Source of the DNA: Novosphingobium sp. | GTDB lineage: Bacteria > Pseudomonadota > Alphaproteobacteria > Sphingomonadales > Sphingomonadaceae | Length of the DNA: 6,913 bases | NCBI GenBank assembly: GCA_009885425.1 | Contig: VFKS01000089.1 | Span: 1 to 6,913 of the forward strand | Reading direction: 5' to 3' | Part shown: in pieces, positions 1 to 5,955 of the stretch | Numbering within the stretch: the stretch's first letter is position 1 | How the letters are laid out: the number at the start of each line of letters is the position of its first letter | Notes under the pieces: generated by a model | Database searches by the model: none | The model's input: the letters and a program-made list of their open reading frames with translations, nothing else | Told to the model about the DNA's origin: nothing | Program-made: the position numbers and the translations under genes

Positions 1-573
1 GACCGCGAGGCGCGCTGGAGCGGAACCTTGCTCGATGATGGATCGCTGCGGGTCGAGCGGATCTGGCGCGGGGTGACCGATGTCTATCCGATCGAAGCAA
101 GCTTTCTGGTCAGCGCTGAAGCGCGCAAACTGGCGCGATTGGCAGCCGAAAACGCCGAAATCTATTCCGCCCCATCGCGGCTGGTCCGGATCAGCGCGGC
201 CGAAGTTGAGGCAGAAGCCGAAACCGACATCGAAGCCACCGGCGACATTCCCGAAGGCGGACAGGCCCCGGCTCCAGTCCGGGCCGTGGCTGGCGACGGT
301 TCGATCACCCGCCCCTCGCAACTGCTCGATGCCGTGCTGGTGACCGGACGCAAGGGCCTCGCAATCGCGCGCTACAAGGGTCTGGGCGAAATGAACGCCG
401 AGCAATTGTGGGAAACCACACTTGATCCCGACAACCGGATCCTGCTCCAGGTCAAAGTCGAGGACGCCGACGTGACCGACGAGATCTTTACCCGCCTGAT
501 GGGCGACGTGGTCGAACCGCGCCGCGATTTCATCCAGCAAAATGCGCTGAATGTGGCCAATTTGGACGTCTAG
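1..573 (+). CDS. gyrB: DNA gyrase subunit B, C-terminal part (5' truncated by window edge)
   Basis: GyrB is the ATPase subunit of type II topoisomerase, which with GyrA introduces negative supercoils into DNA in the cytoplasm. Only the last 190 codons are present; frame 1 is open from the first base, so the gene starts outside the window. The diagnostic piece is the end of the TOPRIM/C-terminal region: [17 protein letters not shown] at about 370-420, followed by a tail ending [14 protein letters not shown], which is the typical end of proteobacterial GyrB rather than ParE. Ahead of it lies a less conserved segment rich in Glu and Ala (about 205-290) containing [13 protein letters not shown]. 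This probably belongs to the variable stretch before the conserved end, but that cannot be judged without the rest of the gene. Confidence in the family is very high. ParE is the only real alternative and the terminal residues argue against it. Confidence 0.96.
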   Translation, partial: DREARWSGTLLDDGSLRVERIWRGVTDVYPIEASFLVSAEARKLARLAAENAEIYSAPSRLVRISAAEVEAEAETDIEATGDIPEGGQAPAPVRAVAGDGSITRPSQLLDAVLVTGRKGLAIARYKGLGEMNAEQLWETTLDPDNRILLQVKVEDADVTDEIFTRLMGDVVEPRRDFIQQNALNVANLDV

Positions 574-576
574 AGC

Positions 577-969
577 GTGATTGCAGTCCTCGCCTTGCTG
601 GCGGTGTGCCTGGCGGCGCTGTGGCTGATGCTGGTTGGCCTGTTGTGCGCCGCCGCGCCTGGGCAGGCGCTGCATTTCCTGTCACGGATGGGAAGCAGTT
701 GGACCATCAACCTTGCCGAACTGGTGCCGCGGGGCCTGATTGGCCTCGCCATGGTAATTCATGCTCCGGCCAGCAAGGCGCCTGACGAATTCACTGTGTT
801 CGGCTGGTTCCTAGCGATCAGCGCCGCGGCGATCTTGGTCGTGCCGCGCGCACGGCACCATGCCTTTGCAGCGGGCGCGGCGGCGCGTATTCCGGAATGG
901 ACAGTGCGCTGGCTGGTAAGCCCGATATCGCTGGGGGCCGGTTTTCTTATGGCTTGGTCGGCGCTTTGA
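577..969 (+). CDS. Small four-helix integral membrane protein, function unknown
   Basis: I do not recognise this 130-residue protein. The sequence predicts about four hydrophobic segments: residues 2-27, 46-63, 73-90 and 110-129. Short polar links include RMGSSWTIN (37-45) and an Arg/His-rich patch PRARHH (90-95), which by the positive-inside rule is probably cytoplasmic. No catalytic motif is visible. The GTG start lies 3 nt after the gyrB stop codon with no obvious Shine-Dalgarno, so translation probably depends on ribosomes finishing gyrB, and the two are likely cotranscribed. Codon use and GC content match the neighbours, which supports a real gene. A later ATG at codon 18 would remove most of the first helix and is less likely. 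The gene ends 5 nt before the stop of the convergent thioesterase gene, with no terminator hairpin in between. Confidence 0.72.
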   Translation: MIAVLALLAVCLAALWLMLVGLLCAAAPGQALHFLSRMGSSWTINLAELVPRGLIGLAMVIHAPASKAPDEFTVFGWFLAISAAAILVVPRARHHAFAAGAAARIPEWTVRWLVSPISLGAGFLMAWSAL

Positions 970-974
970 TTCTG

Positions 975-1406
975 CTATCCCGCCAAGGGCTCCGGAAAGA
1001 ACTTCGCGATCACTTCGCGCGCCAGCCGGGCTGGGCGCAGGGTGGTTGCATCTACGCAGCACCAGCTAGATTTGACCTCGGCCAGAATTTCCTCGCCGCG
1101 GCGAATTACGGTTTCATAGCTGGCGCGGGCGCCGTGGATTTTTTCGAGCAGCACCGTGGCGATCACTTCGTCGCCTAGAAAGGTCGGGCGGCGATAGGTG
1201 ATCTCGTGCTTCAGCGCGACCCACAGGTGCGCCGCCACCGCATCGGCCGGGGCCAGGCTCTGCCAATGGTCGATCACCGCGTCCTGAACCCATTTGAGGT
1301 AGGAGGCGTTGTTGACGTGGCCCATGAAATCGATGTCTGCGGCATCGACCGGGACCGTGTAGAGGTGGGGAAGTGGAATGTTCACATCTATGTAAATAGG
1401 GGCCAT
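975..1406 (-). CDS. Acyl-CoA thioesterase, 4HBT/FadM-YbgC-like hotdog fold
   Basis: This 143-residue protein matches the 4-hydroxybenzoyl-CoA thioesterase family, whose members hydrolyse acyl-CoA to free acid and CoA in the cytoplasm. The signature is D-I-D-F-M-G-H-V-N-N-A-S-Y at residues 24-36. By position, Asp26, four residues before His30, is the expected catalytic acid, and HVNNA(S)YL is the typical FadM-style motif at the start of the central helix. Later strands (EITYRRPTFLGDEVIA, about 69-84) fit the hotdog sheet. Length is normal for a single-domain member. It follows the TetR-family gene on the same strand with a 42-nt gap, so the two may be cotranscribed and controlled by that regulator (inference). 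No strong Shine-Dalgarno precedes the ATG at 1406. The acyl substrate cannot be predicted from sequence. Confidence 0.9.
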   Translation of the reverse strand: MAPIYIDVNIPLPHLYTVPVDAADIDFMGHVNNASYLKWVQDAVIDHWQSLAPADAVAAHLWVALKHEITYRRPTFLGDEVIATVLLEKIHGARASYETVIRRGEEILAEVKSSWCCVDATTLRPARLAREVIAKFFPEPLAG

Positions 1407-1448
1407 GCGCCGATTTGGCTAGGCCCCGCAGCCCGGCTGCCGATGAAT

Positions 1449-2084
1449 TTAAGCCGCCCGAAGCCCGCTGACCGCCTTGGCCCCGCGATCCGCTGCGCTG
1501 AGGCCGTCAAACACAGCGTCGATGATCCGCGCCAACTTGTCGCTGCTAAGCCGGGGCATCAGTTGTTCCATTGCCCCGATGTTGACGTAAACGTTGACCA
1601 TCTGGTTGATCAGGCTGAGTGCTTCGTCGATTTCCAGCCCGGCAAAATGGCCATCAGCCATCGCCTCACCAATGATTTCGGACAAGTAGTGATCGCCCAG
1701 ATCGATGTAGGAACGGATCAGTTCAAAATTTTCGCTGCCCAGCTCAACATAAGTCCCAAAGGTCACTGGATCGCGTTCCCATTCGGCTTTCATCAACGCA
1801 AAGCGGCGGGCGAAGAATTCGAACATCTTGCGGCGCGGCGGCAAATCGCTGGCCACCACCTCTTCCATGATCGCGACCTTGGGCTGGAACCAGTACCCGG
1901 CCACCGCCTCAACTAGTGCATCCTTGCTTTCGAAATAGCGGTACAGGCTGGCCGGGGACATATTGGCCCGCGCGGCAATTTCGGTCATCGTCACGGCGCT
2001 GCTACCGCGTTCCTGAATCAGATCGATTACCAGTTCGATCAATTGCAGACGTCCCGCGTCGATATCGGTATGCGGCCGTGCCAT
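1449..2084 (-). CDS. TetR/AcrR-family transcriptional regulator
   Basis: This 211-residue protein is a typical TetR-family one-component regulator: an N-terminal helix-turn-helix binds DNA and a divergent C-terminal domain dimerises and senses a ligand. The HTH is at residues 30-51: VTMTEIAARANMSPASLYRYF, followed by ESKDALVEAV, the classic TetR consensus. The C-terminal domain (about 60-211) is all-helical and has no motif that reveals the ligand. I chose the ATG at 2084, which has GGGGAG 10 nt upstream. The same frame is open to a TTG at 2147, but the extra 21 residues look like leader and cover the probable promoter. Downstream on the same strand is a thioesterase gene, and divergently a nucleotidase gene. 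Many TetR proteins control adjacent genes and themselves, so the 17-bp palindrome in the intergenic region is a candidate operator. Confidence 0.92.
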   Translation of the reverse strand: MARPHTDIDAGRLQLIELVIDLIQERGSSAVTMTEIAARANMSPASLYRYFESKDALVEAVAGYWFQPKVAIMEEVVASDLPPRRKMFEFFARRFALMKAEWERDPVTFGTYVELGSENFELIRSYIDLGDHYLSEIIGEAMADGHFAGLEIDEALSLINQMVNVYVNIGAMEQLMPRLSSDKLARIIDAVFDGLSAADRGAKAVSGLRAA

Positions 2085-2119
2085 GTCCGTGTGACTCCCC
2101 ACTCGGTGTGTTTTGCCAC

Positions 2120-2147
2120 CATATAAATGCTGCGGCGCAATTTTCAA
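2120..2147 (-). promoter_or_regulatory. Candidate sigma-70-like promoter for the tetR gene
   Basis: Reading the minus strand, a TTGAAA box (2147-2142) is followed after 16 nt by TATATG (2125-2120). These match the -35 and -10 consensus at about 4 of 6 positions or better. It would start transcription near 2113, giving a leader of about 30 nt to the ATG at 2084. Alphaproteobacterial promoters are often poorly matched, so this is only a visual prediction. Confidence 0.33.
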
Positions 2148-2169
2148 GAAACTGACGTATTCGAATAAT
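2141..2169 (+). promoter_or_regulatory. Candidate promoter for the nucleotidase gene
   Basis: On the plus strand TTTTCA (2141-2146) is followed after 17 nt by AATAAT (2164-2169), a 5-of-6 match to the -10 consensus. Transcription would begin near 2176, about 35 nt before the start codon. The -10 box lies inside the 17-bp inverted repeat at 2156-2172, so a protein bound there could block this promoter. The -35 match is weak. Confidence 0.3.
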
Positions 2170-2172
2170 ACG
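2156..2172. promoter_or_regulatory. Inverted repeat in divergent intergenic region, candidate TetR operator
   Basis: CGTATT and AATACG form perfect 6-bp inverted arms separated by CGAAT, 17 bp in total. It lies between the divergently transcribed tetR and nucleotidase genes, in an AT-rich patch of otherwise GC-rich DNA, and overlaps the best -10 candidate for the nucleotidase gene. TetR-family operators are commonly palindromes of about 15 to 20 bp placed like this. The link to this particular regulator is inference. Confidence 0.42.
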
Positions 2173-2209
2173 CTCGGTTTGCCGCACCGCGTCGTTCGGT
2201 TAGGGATGC

Positions 2210-3997
2210 ATGATGATCCATATTTTCAAACGCCCACTGCGATTCGCCCGCTTCCTTCCGGTTTTGGCCATGCCGCTGGTTGCTGCCTGCGCCCAAAGCG
2301 GCACTGTCCAATCGGCGGCAAGCGCCAGCGGCACAGTGACCGTCGGGATTATCGCGCTCAACGATTTTCACGGCGCGCTCGAGCCCCAAAAGACTGCCGT
2401 TCTGATCCCCGCAGAAGGAGAGGGCGGGGTAAAACCGGTCCCGGCCGGCGGCGCGGCGTTCCTGGCCAGCGCGGTCGATTCGGTTCGCGGGCAATATACC
2501 TATTCAGCAACGGTTGCGGCTGGCGACATGACCGGCGCCTCGCAGATTTCCTCGTCGCTGTTCCTTGATGAACCGGCTGTTGGCGTACTCAACCGGATCG
2601 GGCTCGATTTCACTTCAGTCGGCAATCACGAATTTGACAGCGGAACCGACGAACTGCTGCGCAAGCAAGCGGGCGGCTGCGCGCAATTTACCGCGCAAAA
2701 GCCCTGTCAGGTCGAACCCTTCGGCGGGGCAAAATATCGCTACCTCGCCGCCAGTACCCGCCGCGCCGATGGCAGCACGTTGTTCCCGGCCACCGGGATT
2801 AAGACCTTTGGCAGGGGGCGGCGCGCGGTCAAAGTCGGCTTCATCGGCCTCACTTTGAAAGGCACGCCAAGCCTCGTCTCGCCCGACGGGATCAAGGGGC
2901 TGACTTTTGCGGACGAGGCTGACACCATCAATGCCGAGGCGCCGCGCCTGCGCGCCGCCGGGGCCGACGTGGTCGTCGTGCTGATCCATGAGGGCGGTTA
3001 TACTTCGGGTAAGCCCAATCCATCGGGCTGCGAAAACCTGACTGGGCCGATCAAGGGCGTGCTCGATCGGCTGGCACCGGGCGTGGACGTGGTCATATCG
3101 GGCCACACCCATTGGTCCTATGTCTGCGATTACGCCACGATCAACCCGCGCCAGCCGATCCTGCTGACCAGTGCCGGGGTATCGGGCCAGCTGATCACCG
3201 ATATCACGCTGCAGATCGATCCGGTGGCCAGCCGGGTCGTTAGCAAGCGCGCGCGCAATGTGATTGTCCAAAGCGATCCCTACCAATCCCCGCGCGGGCC
3301 AGTTGATGAGGCCAAGGAGCTTCCCCGCTTTACCGCGCGTCCCGATGTTGCCGCCTATGTCGGCAAATACCGGGAGGCGGCCAATGCCTATGCCTTGCGC
3401 CCGGTTGGCAGCCTTGGCGGCCCGGCAGACCGCGCACCATCGGCCGGTTTCCCCAACCAGGGCGGCCCCGCAGGCAACCTGATAGCCGATGCCCAACTGG
3501 CCGCGACCGCCGGGGCCGGGGCCCATATCGCCTTCATGAACCCGTTCGGGATCCGCAAACCAATCGCACCTGAACCCGATGGTTCGGTCAATTTCGGCGC
3601 GATCTATGCCGCCCAGCCGTTCAACAACACGCTGATCACCCAATCGATGACCGGGGCCGAACTGAAGGCCGTGCTGGAACAGGGCTTTGACGACGAAGGA
3701 CCAAAGCAGGTGCTGACCCCATCGGCCGGGTTCAGCTATGCGATTGACCTGTCCCGCCCTGTGGGCAGCCGGGTCGTCACGATGACACTGGGCGGCGCGC
3801 CGATCGATCCGGCGGCAACCTATCGGGTGACCACCAACAGCTTTCTGGCTGGCGGCGGCGACAGTTTCACATTGTTCAACCGCCAGCGCGATGCAGTTAT
3901 CGGGATATCCGATCTCAGCGCGCTTGAGGCTTGGCTAAAGGCGGTACCGCCTCGCGCGGTGCCAACCGAGGACCGGGTAAAGCGGGTCGGCGGGTAA
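2210..3997 (+). CDS. Exported lipoprotein 5'-nucleotidase / 2',3'-cyclic phosphodiesterase family metallophosphoesterase
   Basis: This 595-residue protein belongs to the UshA/CpdB-type 5'-nucleotidase family, secreted dimetal enzymes that dephosphorylate nucleotides or related phosphoesters. A basic N-terminus and hydrophobic stretch end in the lipobox V-A-A-C (Cys27), so it is probably a lipoprotein. The metallophosphatase domain (about 43-330) has all expected metal ligands: D52-x-H54 (LNDFHG), G105-D106, G138-N-H-E-F-D143, H260 (LIHEGG) and G298-H-T-H301. The C-terminal 5'-nucleotidase domain (about 390-570) shows GNLIADA, then NPFGIRKPI and GGGDSFTLF near the substrate pocket. Those last two differ somewhat from the usual N-x-GGIR and GGDGY forms, so the true substrate may not be a simple nucleotide. 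Two ATG codons begin the frame; the second (2213) is better spaced from AGGGA at 2202-2206. The neighbour across the divergent region is a TetR regulator. Confidence 0.93.
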   Translation: MMIHIFKRPLRFARFLPVLAMPLVAACAQSGTVQSAASASGTVTVGIIALNDFHGALEPQKTAVLIPAEGEGGVKPVPAGGAAFLASAVDSVRGQYTYSATVAAGDMTGASQISSSLFLDEPAVGVLNRIGLDFTSVGNHEFDSGTDELLRKQAGGCAQFTAQKPCQVEPFGGAKYRYLAASTRRADGSTLFPATGIKTFGRGRRAVKVGFIGLTLKGTPSLVSPDGIKGLTFADEADTINAEAPRLRAAGADVVVVLIHEGGYTSGKPNPSGCENLTGPIKGVLDRLAPGVDVVISGHTHWSYVCDYATINPRQPILLTSAGVSGQLITDITLQIDPVASRVVSKRARNVIVQSDPYQSPRGPVDEAKELPRFTARPDVAAYVGKYREAANAYALRPVGSLGGPADRAPSAGFPNQGGPAGNLIADAQLAATAGAGAHIAFMNPFGIRKPIAPEPDGSVNFGAIYAAQPFNNTLITQSMTGAELKAVLEQGFDDEGPKQVLTPSAGFSYAIDLSRPVGSRVVTMTLGGAPIDPAATYRVTTNSFLAGGGDSFTLFNRQRDAVIGISDLSALEAWLKAVPPRAVPTEDRVKRVGG

Positions 3998-4002
3998 CCC
4001 GC
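3990..4002. other. Short perfect hairpin at the convergent gene junction
   Basis: GCGGG and CCCGC form a 5-bp stem, and the loop is exactly the TAA stop codon of the nucleotidase gene. The convergent DUF1295 gene ends 5 nt beyond it. There is no following T-run on either strand, so it is at best a weak transcription end signal, and the only structure in this 9-nt gap. Confidence 0.3.
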
Positions 4003-4006
4003 AGCA

Positions 4007-4807
4007 TCAGCCCTGCTTGGGCGGCCAAGGGATGAAAGACGAGGTGCGGGCAATGTAATCGGCATATTTGTCGCCGCGCTTTTTCTTCATGCCCGCCTCC
4101 AGCAGCGCCGCTCCCGACCATTTGGTCAGGGTAAAGGTCAGGAACAGTGGCCCCGGCAAGGTCAGCAGCGCAAAGTTCCAGCCAGCCCCGGCGCAAGCCA
4201 GCCAGATCCCCCACCACGCCGCGCAATCGCCGAAGTAGTTCGGGTGGCGGGTATAGCGCCAAAGCCCGGTGTCGAGAATTTTGCCTTCGTTGGCATGGTC
4301 GCCCTTGAACTGGGCGAGCTGCCAATCGCCAACCCATTCAAAGAAAATTCCCACCAGAAACAGCCCCAGCCCCAGCAGCGCAATGGGCGGAACCGGTGCG
4401 GGATCACCGCTGGCCAGAATGCCGACTTGCGCCGGGCTCGACACCAGAAACAGCAGGAATGCCTGCCCCAGCCAGATCTTGGTCAGCGCCGCCCAGGCAA
4501 ACCGCCCGGCCTCACGGTCTTTGCGCAGGATCCGGACATAGCGCTGATCCTCCCCCTCACGCCGCCAGCGCCGCAATAGGTGGATGCCGAGCCGAAAGCC
4601 CCACGCCGCCGTCATTGCCATGATCAACGTGGCCAGCGCGCCGGGGGCTGGCTGCACCTGAAACCAGCTGACCAGCGCCATCAGCCCCATCCCGGAACCC
4701 CAAAAGGCGTCGATGAACGACACGTCATTGATGCGAACCGAGATCGCCCAAAGCACCAGCACCGTAGCAATCAGGATCGCGGCGTTGACCGCCAAGGCTT
4801 CAAACAT
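4007..4807 (-). CDS. DUF1295 family integral membrane protein (steroid 5-alpha-reductase / isoprenylcysteine methyltransferase-like)
   Basis: The 266-residue protein fits the DUF1295 family, polytopic membrane proteins related to steroid 5-alpha-reductases and ICMT-type methyltransferases. Bacterial members are mostly uncharacterised, so no reaction is assigned. Hydrophobic segments are visible at about 4-24, 35-50, 57-78, 105-132, 139-160 and 195-225. The family signature is the C-terminal block GLWRYTRHPNYFGD (181-194) followed by WWGIWL; the R-HPNYF core is the likely cofactor-binding part of the fold. Length is normal. I chose the ATG at 4807 because AGGGAG lies 6 nt upstream; the frame extends further upstream only into the previous gene. 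That ATG lies inside the last codons of the acyltransferase gene, an 8-nt overlap, so the two are surely one operon and translationally coupled. Both being membrane-lipid-type proteins suggests a shared lipid role (inference). Confidence 0.9.
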   Translation of the reverse strand: MFEALAVNAAILIATVLVLWAISVRINDVSFIDAFWGSGMGLMALVSWFQVQPAPGALATLIMAMTAAWGFRLGIHLLRRWRREGEDQRYVRILRKDREAGRFAWAALTKIWLGQAFLLFLVSSPAQVGILASGDPAPVPPIALLGLGLFLVGIFFEWVGDWQLAQFKGDHANEGKILDTGLWRYTRHPNYFGDCAAWWGIWLACAGAGWNFALLTLPGPLFLTFTLTKWSGAALLEAGMKKKRGDKYADYIARTSSFIPWPPKQG

Positions 4808-5417
4808 CACTCTCTCCCTTAAGCAGCCGTTGAGCCTGAGCTTCAAGCGCTTTGAAACGTGGCTCATCGGGCAGCATTGCGCGCATATAGGCGGCCAGCT
4901 TGGCCAGATCGGCGCCGTAGTTTCCGCTCGGCATCAGCGCCGGACCGAATCCCAGCCGCTTGGTCTTGTTGCAGACCCAGGTCGGCACAATCGGCACGCC
5001 CGCAGCCTCTGCTATGTGATAGAACCCCGATTTCCACGTCCCGTCGGTGCGGCGCGTTCCCTCAGCCGCCACCACCAGCGCCAGTTCATCGCGCCGGGCG
5101 AATTCAGCCGCGACCTGCTCGACATAGTTGGCGCGCTTGCCCCGGTCGATCGGAATCCCGCCCATATCCTCCATGAACCGCTTCAGCGGCCAGCGGAACA
5201 AGCTGTGCTTGCCCATGAAACTGGGCTCGATCCCCATATCATGCGTCGCCCCGGTAAAGAACACGAAGTCCCAGTTGGAGGTATGCGGCGCGCCCGCGAT
5301 GACGAATTTCCGGGTCGCCGGAAACCCGCCTTCGAGCTTCCAGCCGTTCCAGCGGTAAACCGTCAGCAACACCCAGCGGGCGATGCGCGATAAGAGAGAG
5401 GGTTTAAGCGACGACAT
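4800..5417 (-). CDS. PlsC-like lysophospholipid / glycerophosphate acyltransferase family protein
   Basis: This 205-residue protein carries the motifs of the PlsC acyltransferase family, which moves an acyl group from acyl-CoA or acyl-ACP onto a glycerolipid or similar acceptor at the inner membrane. Motif 1, H45-T-S-N-W-D50, is the HX4D catalytic pair. Motif 2 is represented by FMGKHSLF (67-74), GGIPIDR (86-92) is the acceptor-phosphate motif, and AEGTRR (118-123) is the EGTR motif. The compact form with APHTSNWD is a common bacterial subgroup of unproven substrate, so a plsC symbol is not justified. The ATG at 5417 has GGGAGA 7 nt upstream; a TTG five codons earlier lacks support. The Shine-Dalgarno lies in the end of the palindromic repeat at 5424-5535. 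The stop overlaps the start of the DUF1295 gene by 8 nt, indicating one operon. Confidence 0.9.
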   Translation of the reverse strand: MSSLKPSLLSRIARWVLLTVYRWNGWKLEGGFPATRKFVIAGAPHTSNWDFVFFTGATHDMGIEPSFMGKHSLFRWPLKRFMEDMGGIPIDRGKRANYVEQVAAEFARRDELALVVAAEGTRRTDGTWKSGFYHIAEAAGVPIVPTWVCNKTKRLGFGPALMPSGNYGADLAKLAAYMRAMLPDEPRFKALEAQAQRLLKGESDV

Positions 5418-5423
5418 TGCTGA

Positions 5424-5535
5424 TTCTCCCAAGAACGGGGAGGCGCTCTGCGGGAGCGGAGGGGGCGAAAGCTCGCGCCTTCAGCATATTTCTATCCAGC
5501 ACTCTATCGACCCCTCCGTCAGGCCTGCGGCCTGC
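5424..5535. repeat. Left copy of nested-hairpin palindromic repeat (degenerate)
   Basis: The copy has the same order of parts as the right copy at 5956-6091, in the same orientation. The edge block 5424-5443 matches 5959-5978 at 17 of 20 positions, with its CTCCC...GGGAG hairpin weakened. A second hairpin pairs CGCTC (5444-5448) with GAGCG (5454-5458). A long stem joins 5458-5468 and 5507-5517 with one mismatch. Then follows CAGGCC-TGC-GGCCTG (5520-5534). The final outer hairpin of the right copy is not recognisable here; that position reads CATTTTTTCG. The repeat overlaps the last codons and stop of the DUF559 gene and contains the Shine-Dalgarno of the acyltransferase gene. Confidence 0.8.
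5425..5430 (-). promoter_or_regulatory. Ribosome binding site of the acyltransferase gene, inside the left repeat
   Basis: GGGAGA on the minus strand is 7 nt upstream of the ATG at 5417 and fixes that start. It corresponds to the GGGGAGGA edge of the intact right repeat, so this housekeeping-type gene takes its ribosome binding site from the repeat end. Confidence 0.65.
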
Positions 5536-5953
5536 CATTTTTTCGTGCTGGTGAGCATCGCTCATCCCGCAACCTTTGCGTCAGACTAACGATGGCATCG
5601 GCGGTCTGCAATGGTTCAGCCAGAACACGTTTGGCGGCAATGCGGATAATTTGCCAGCCGTCTGCCTTCAGCAGTGCATCGCGCCGTTCATCGCGCTCAG
5701 GCCGGCCGCCCATATCGTGCGCAATTCCATCGATCTCGATTAGCAAGCGGACTTCGAGGCAGGCGAAATCGGCGACATATCCGCGCACCGGGAATTGGCG
5801 GCGGAACCGGATCCCCAGCGGTTTGCCTTTAAGCTCTCGCCACAGCAAGACTTCAGGCAGCGACATGTCCTTGCGGAGTTTGCGAGCGAACTGAACATTC
5901 CGCTCCGAAGCGCCAACCGTGCGATGCCGCCCACGCCCCGAATCGTCACTCAC
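5519..5953 (-). CDS. DUF559 / Vsr-like endonuclease-fold protein, flanked by palindromic repeats
   Basis: The 144-residue protein matches DUF559, a small family with the Vsr-like PD-(D/E)XK nuclease fold; its DNA target and role are not established. Seen in the sequence: an N-terminal basic region with ARKLRKDMSLPEVLLWREL (23-41), GIRFRRQFPV (47-56), then the candidate active site D62-F-A-C...L-I-E73-I-D75-G and H79. The helix RRDALLKADGWQIIRI (90-105) closes the domain. Residues 1-18 and the tail after about 125 are not part of the usual domain. The start is GTG at 5953, with GGGGAGGA 6 nt upstream lying wholly in the right repeat; the ATG at codon 30 would delete conserved residues. The TGA stop and last residues, GRPQA, come from the left repeat. 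Catalytic residues look intact, so it may be active. A role in mobilising or copying the repeats is inference. Confidence 0.88.
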   Translation of the reverse strand: MSDDSGRGRHRTVGASERNVQFARKLRKDMSLPEVLLWRELKGKPLGIRFRRQFPVRGYVADFACLEVRLLIEIDGIAHDMGGRPERDERRDALLKADGWQIIRIAAKRVLAEPLQTADAIVSLTQRLRDERCSPARKNGRPQA

Positions 5954-5955
5954 CT

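Noticed and set aside
1206..1916. Open frame of 236 codons on the plus strand across the thioesterase and tetR genes
   Set aside because: It lies antisense to two recognisable genes, spans the gap between them, and its product is rich in His, Arg and Pro with no motif.
2085..2147. Extension of the TetR protein to a TTG at 2147
   Set aside because: The extra residues have no TetR character, the region contains the probable promoter, and the ATG at 2084 has a Shine-Dalgarno.
2615..3643. Long open frame of 342 codons on the minus strand inside the nucleotidase gene
   Set aside because: It is antisense to a gene with full metal-binding motifs; its product shows no domain and is an effect of high GC at third codon positions.
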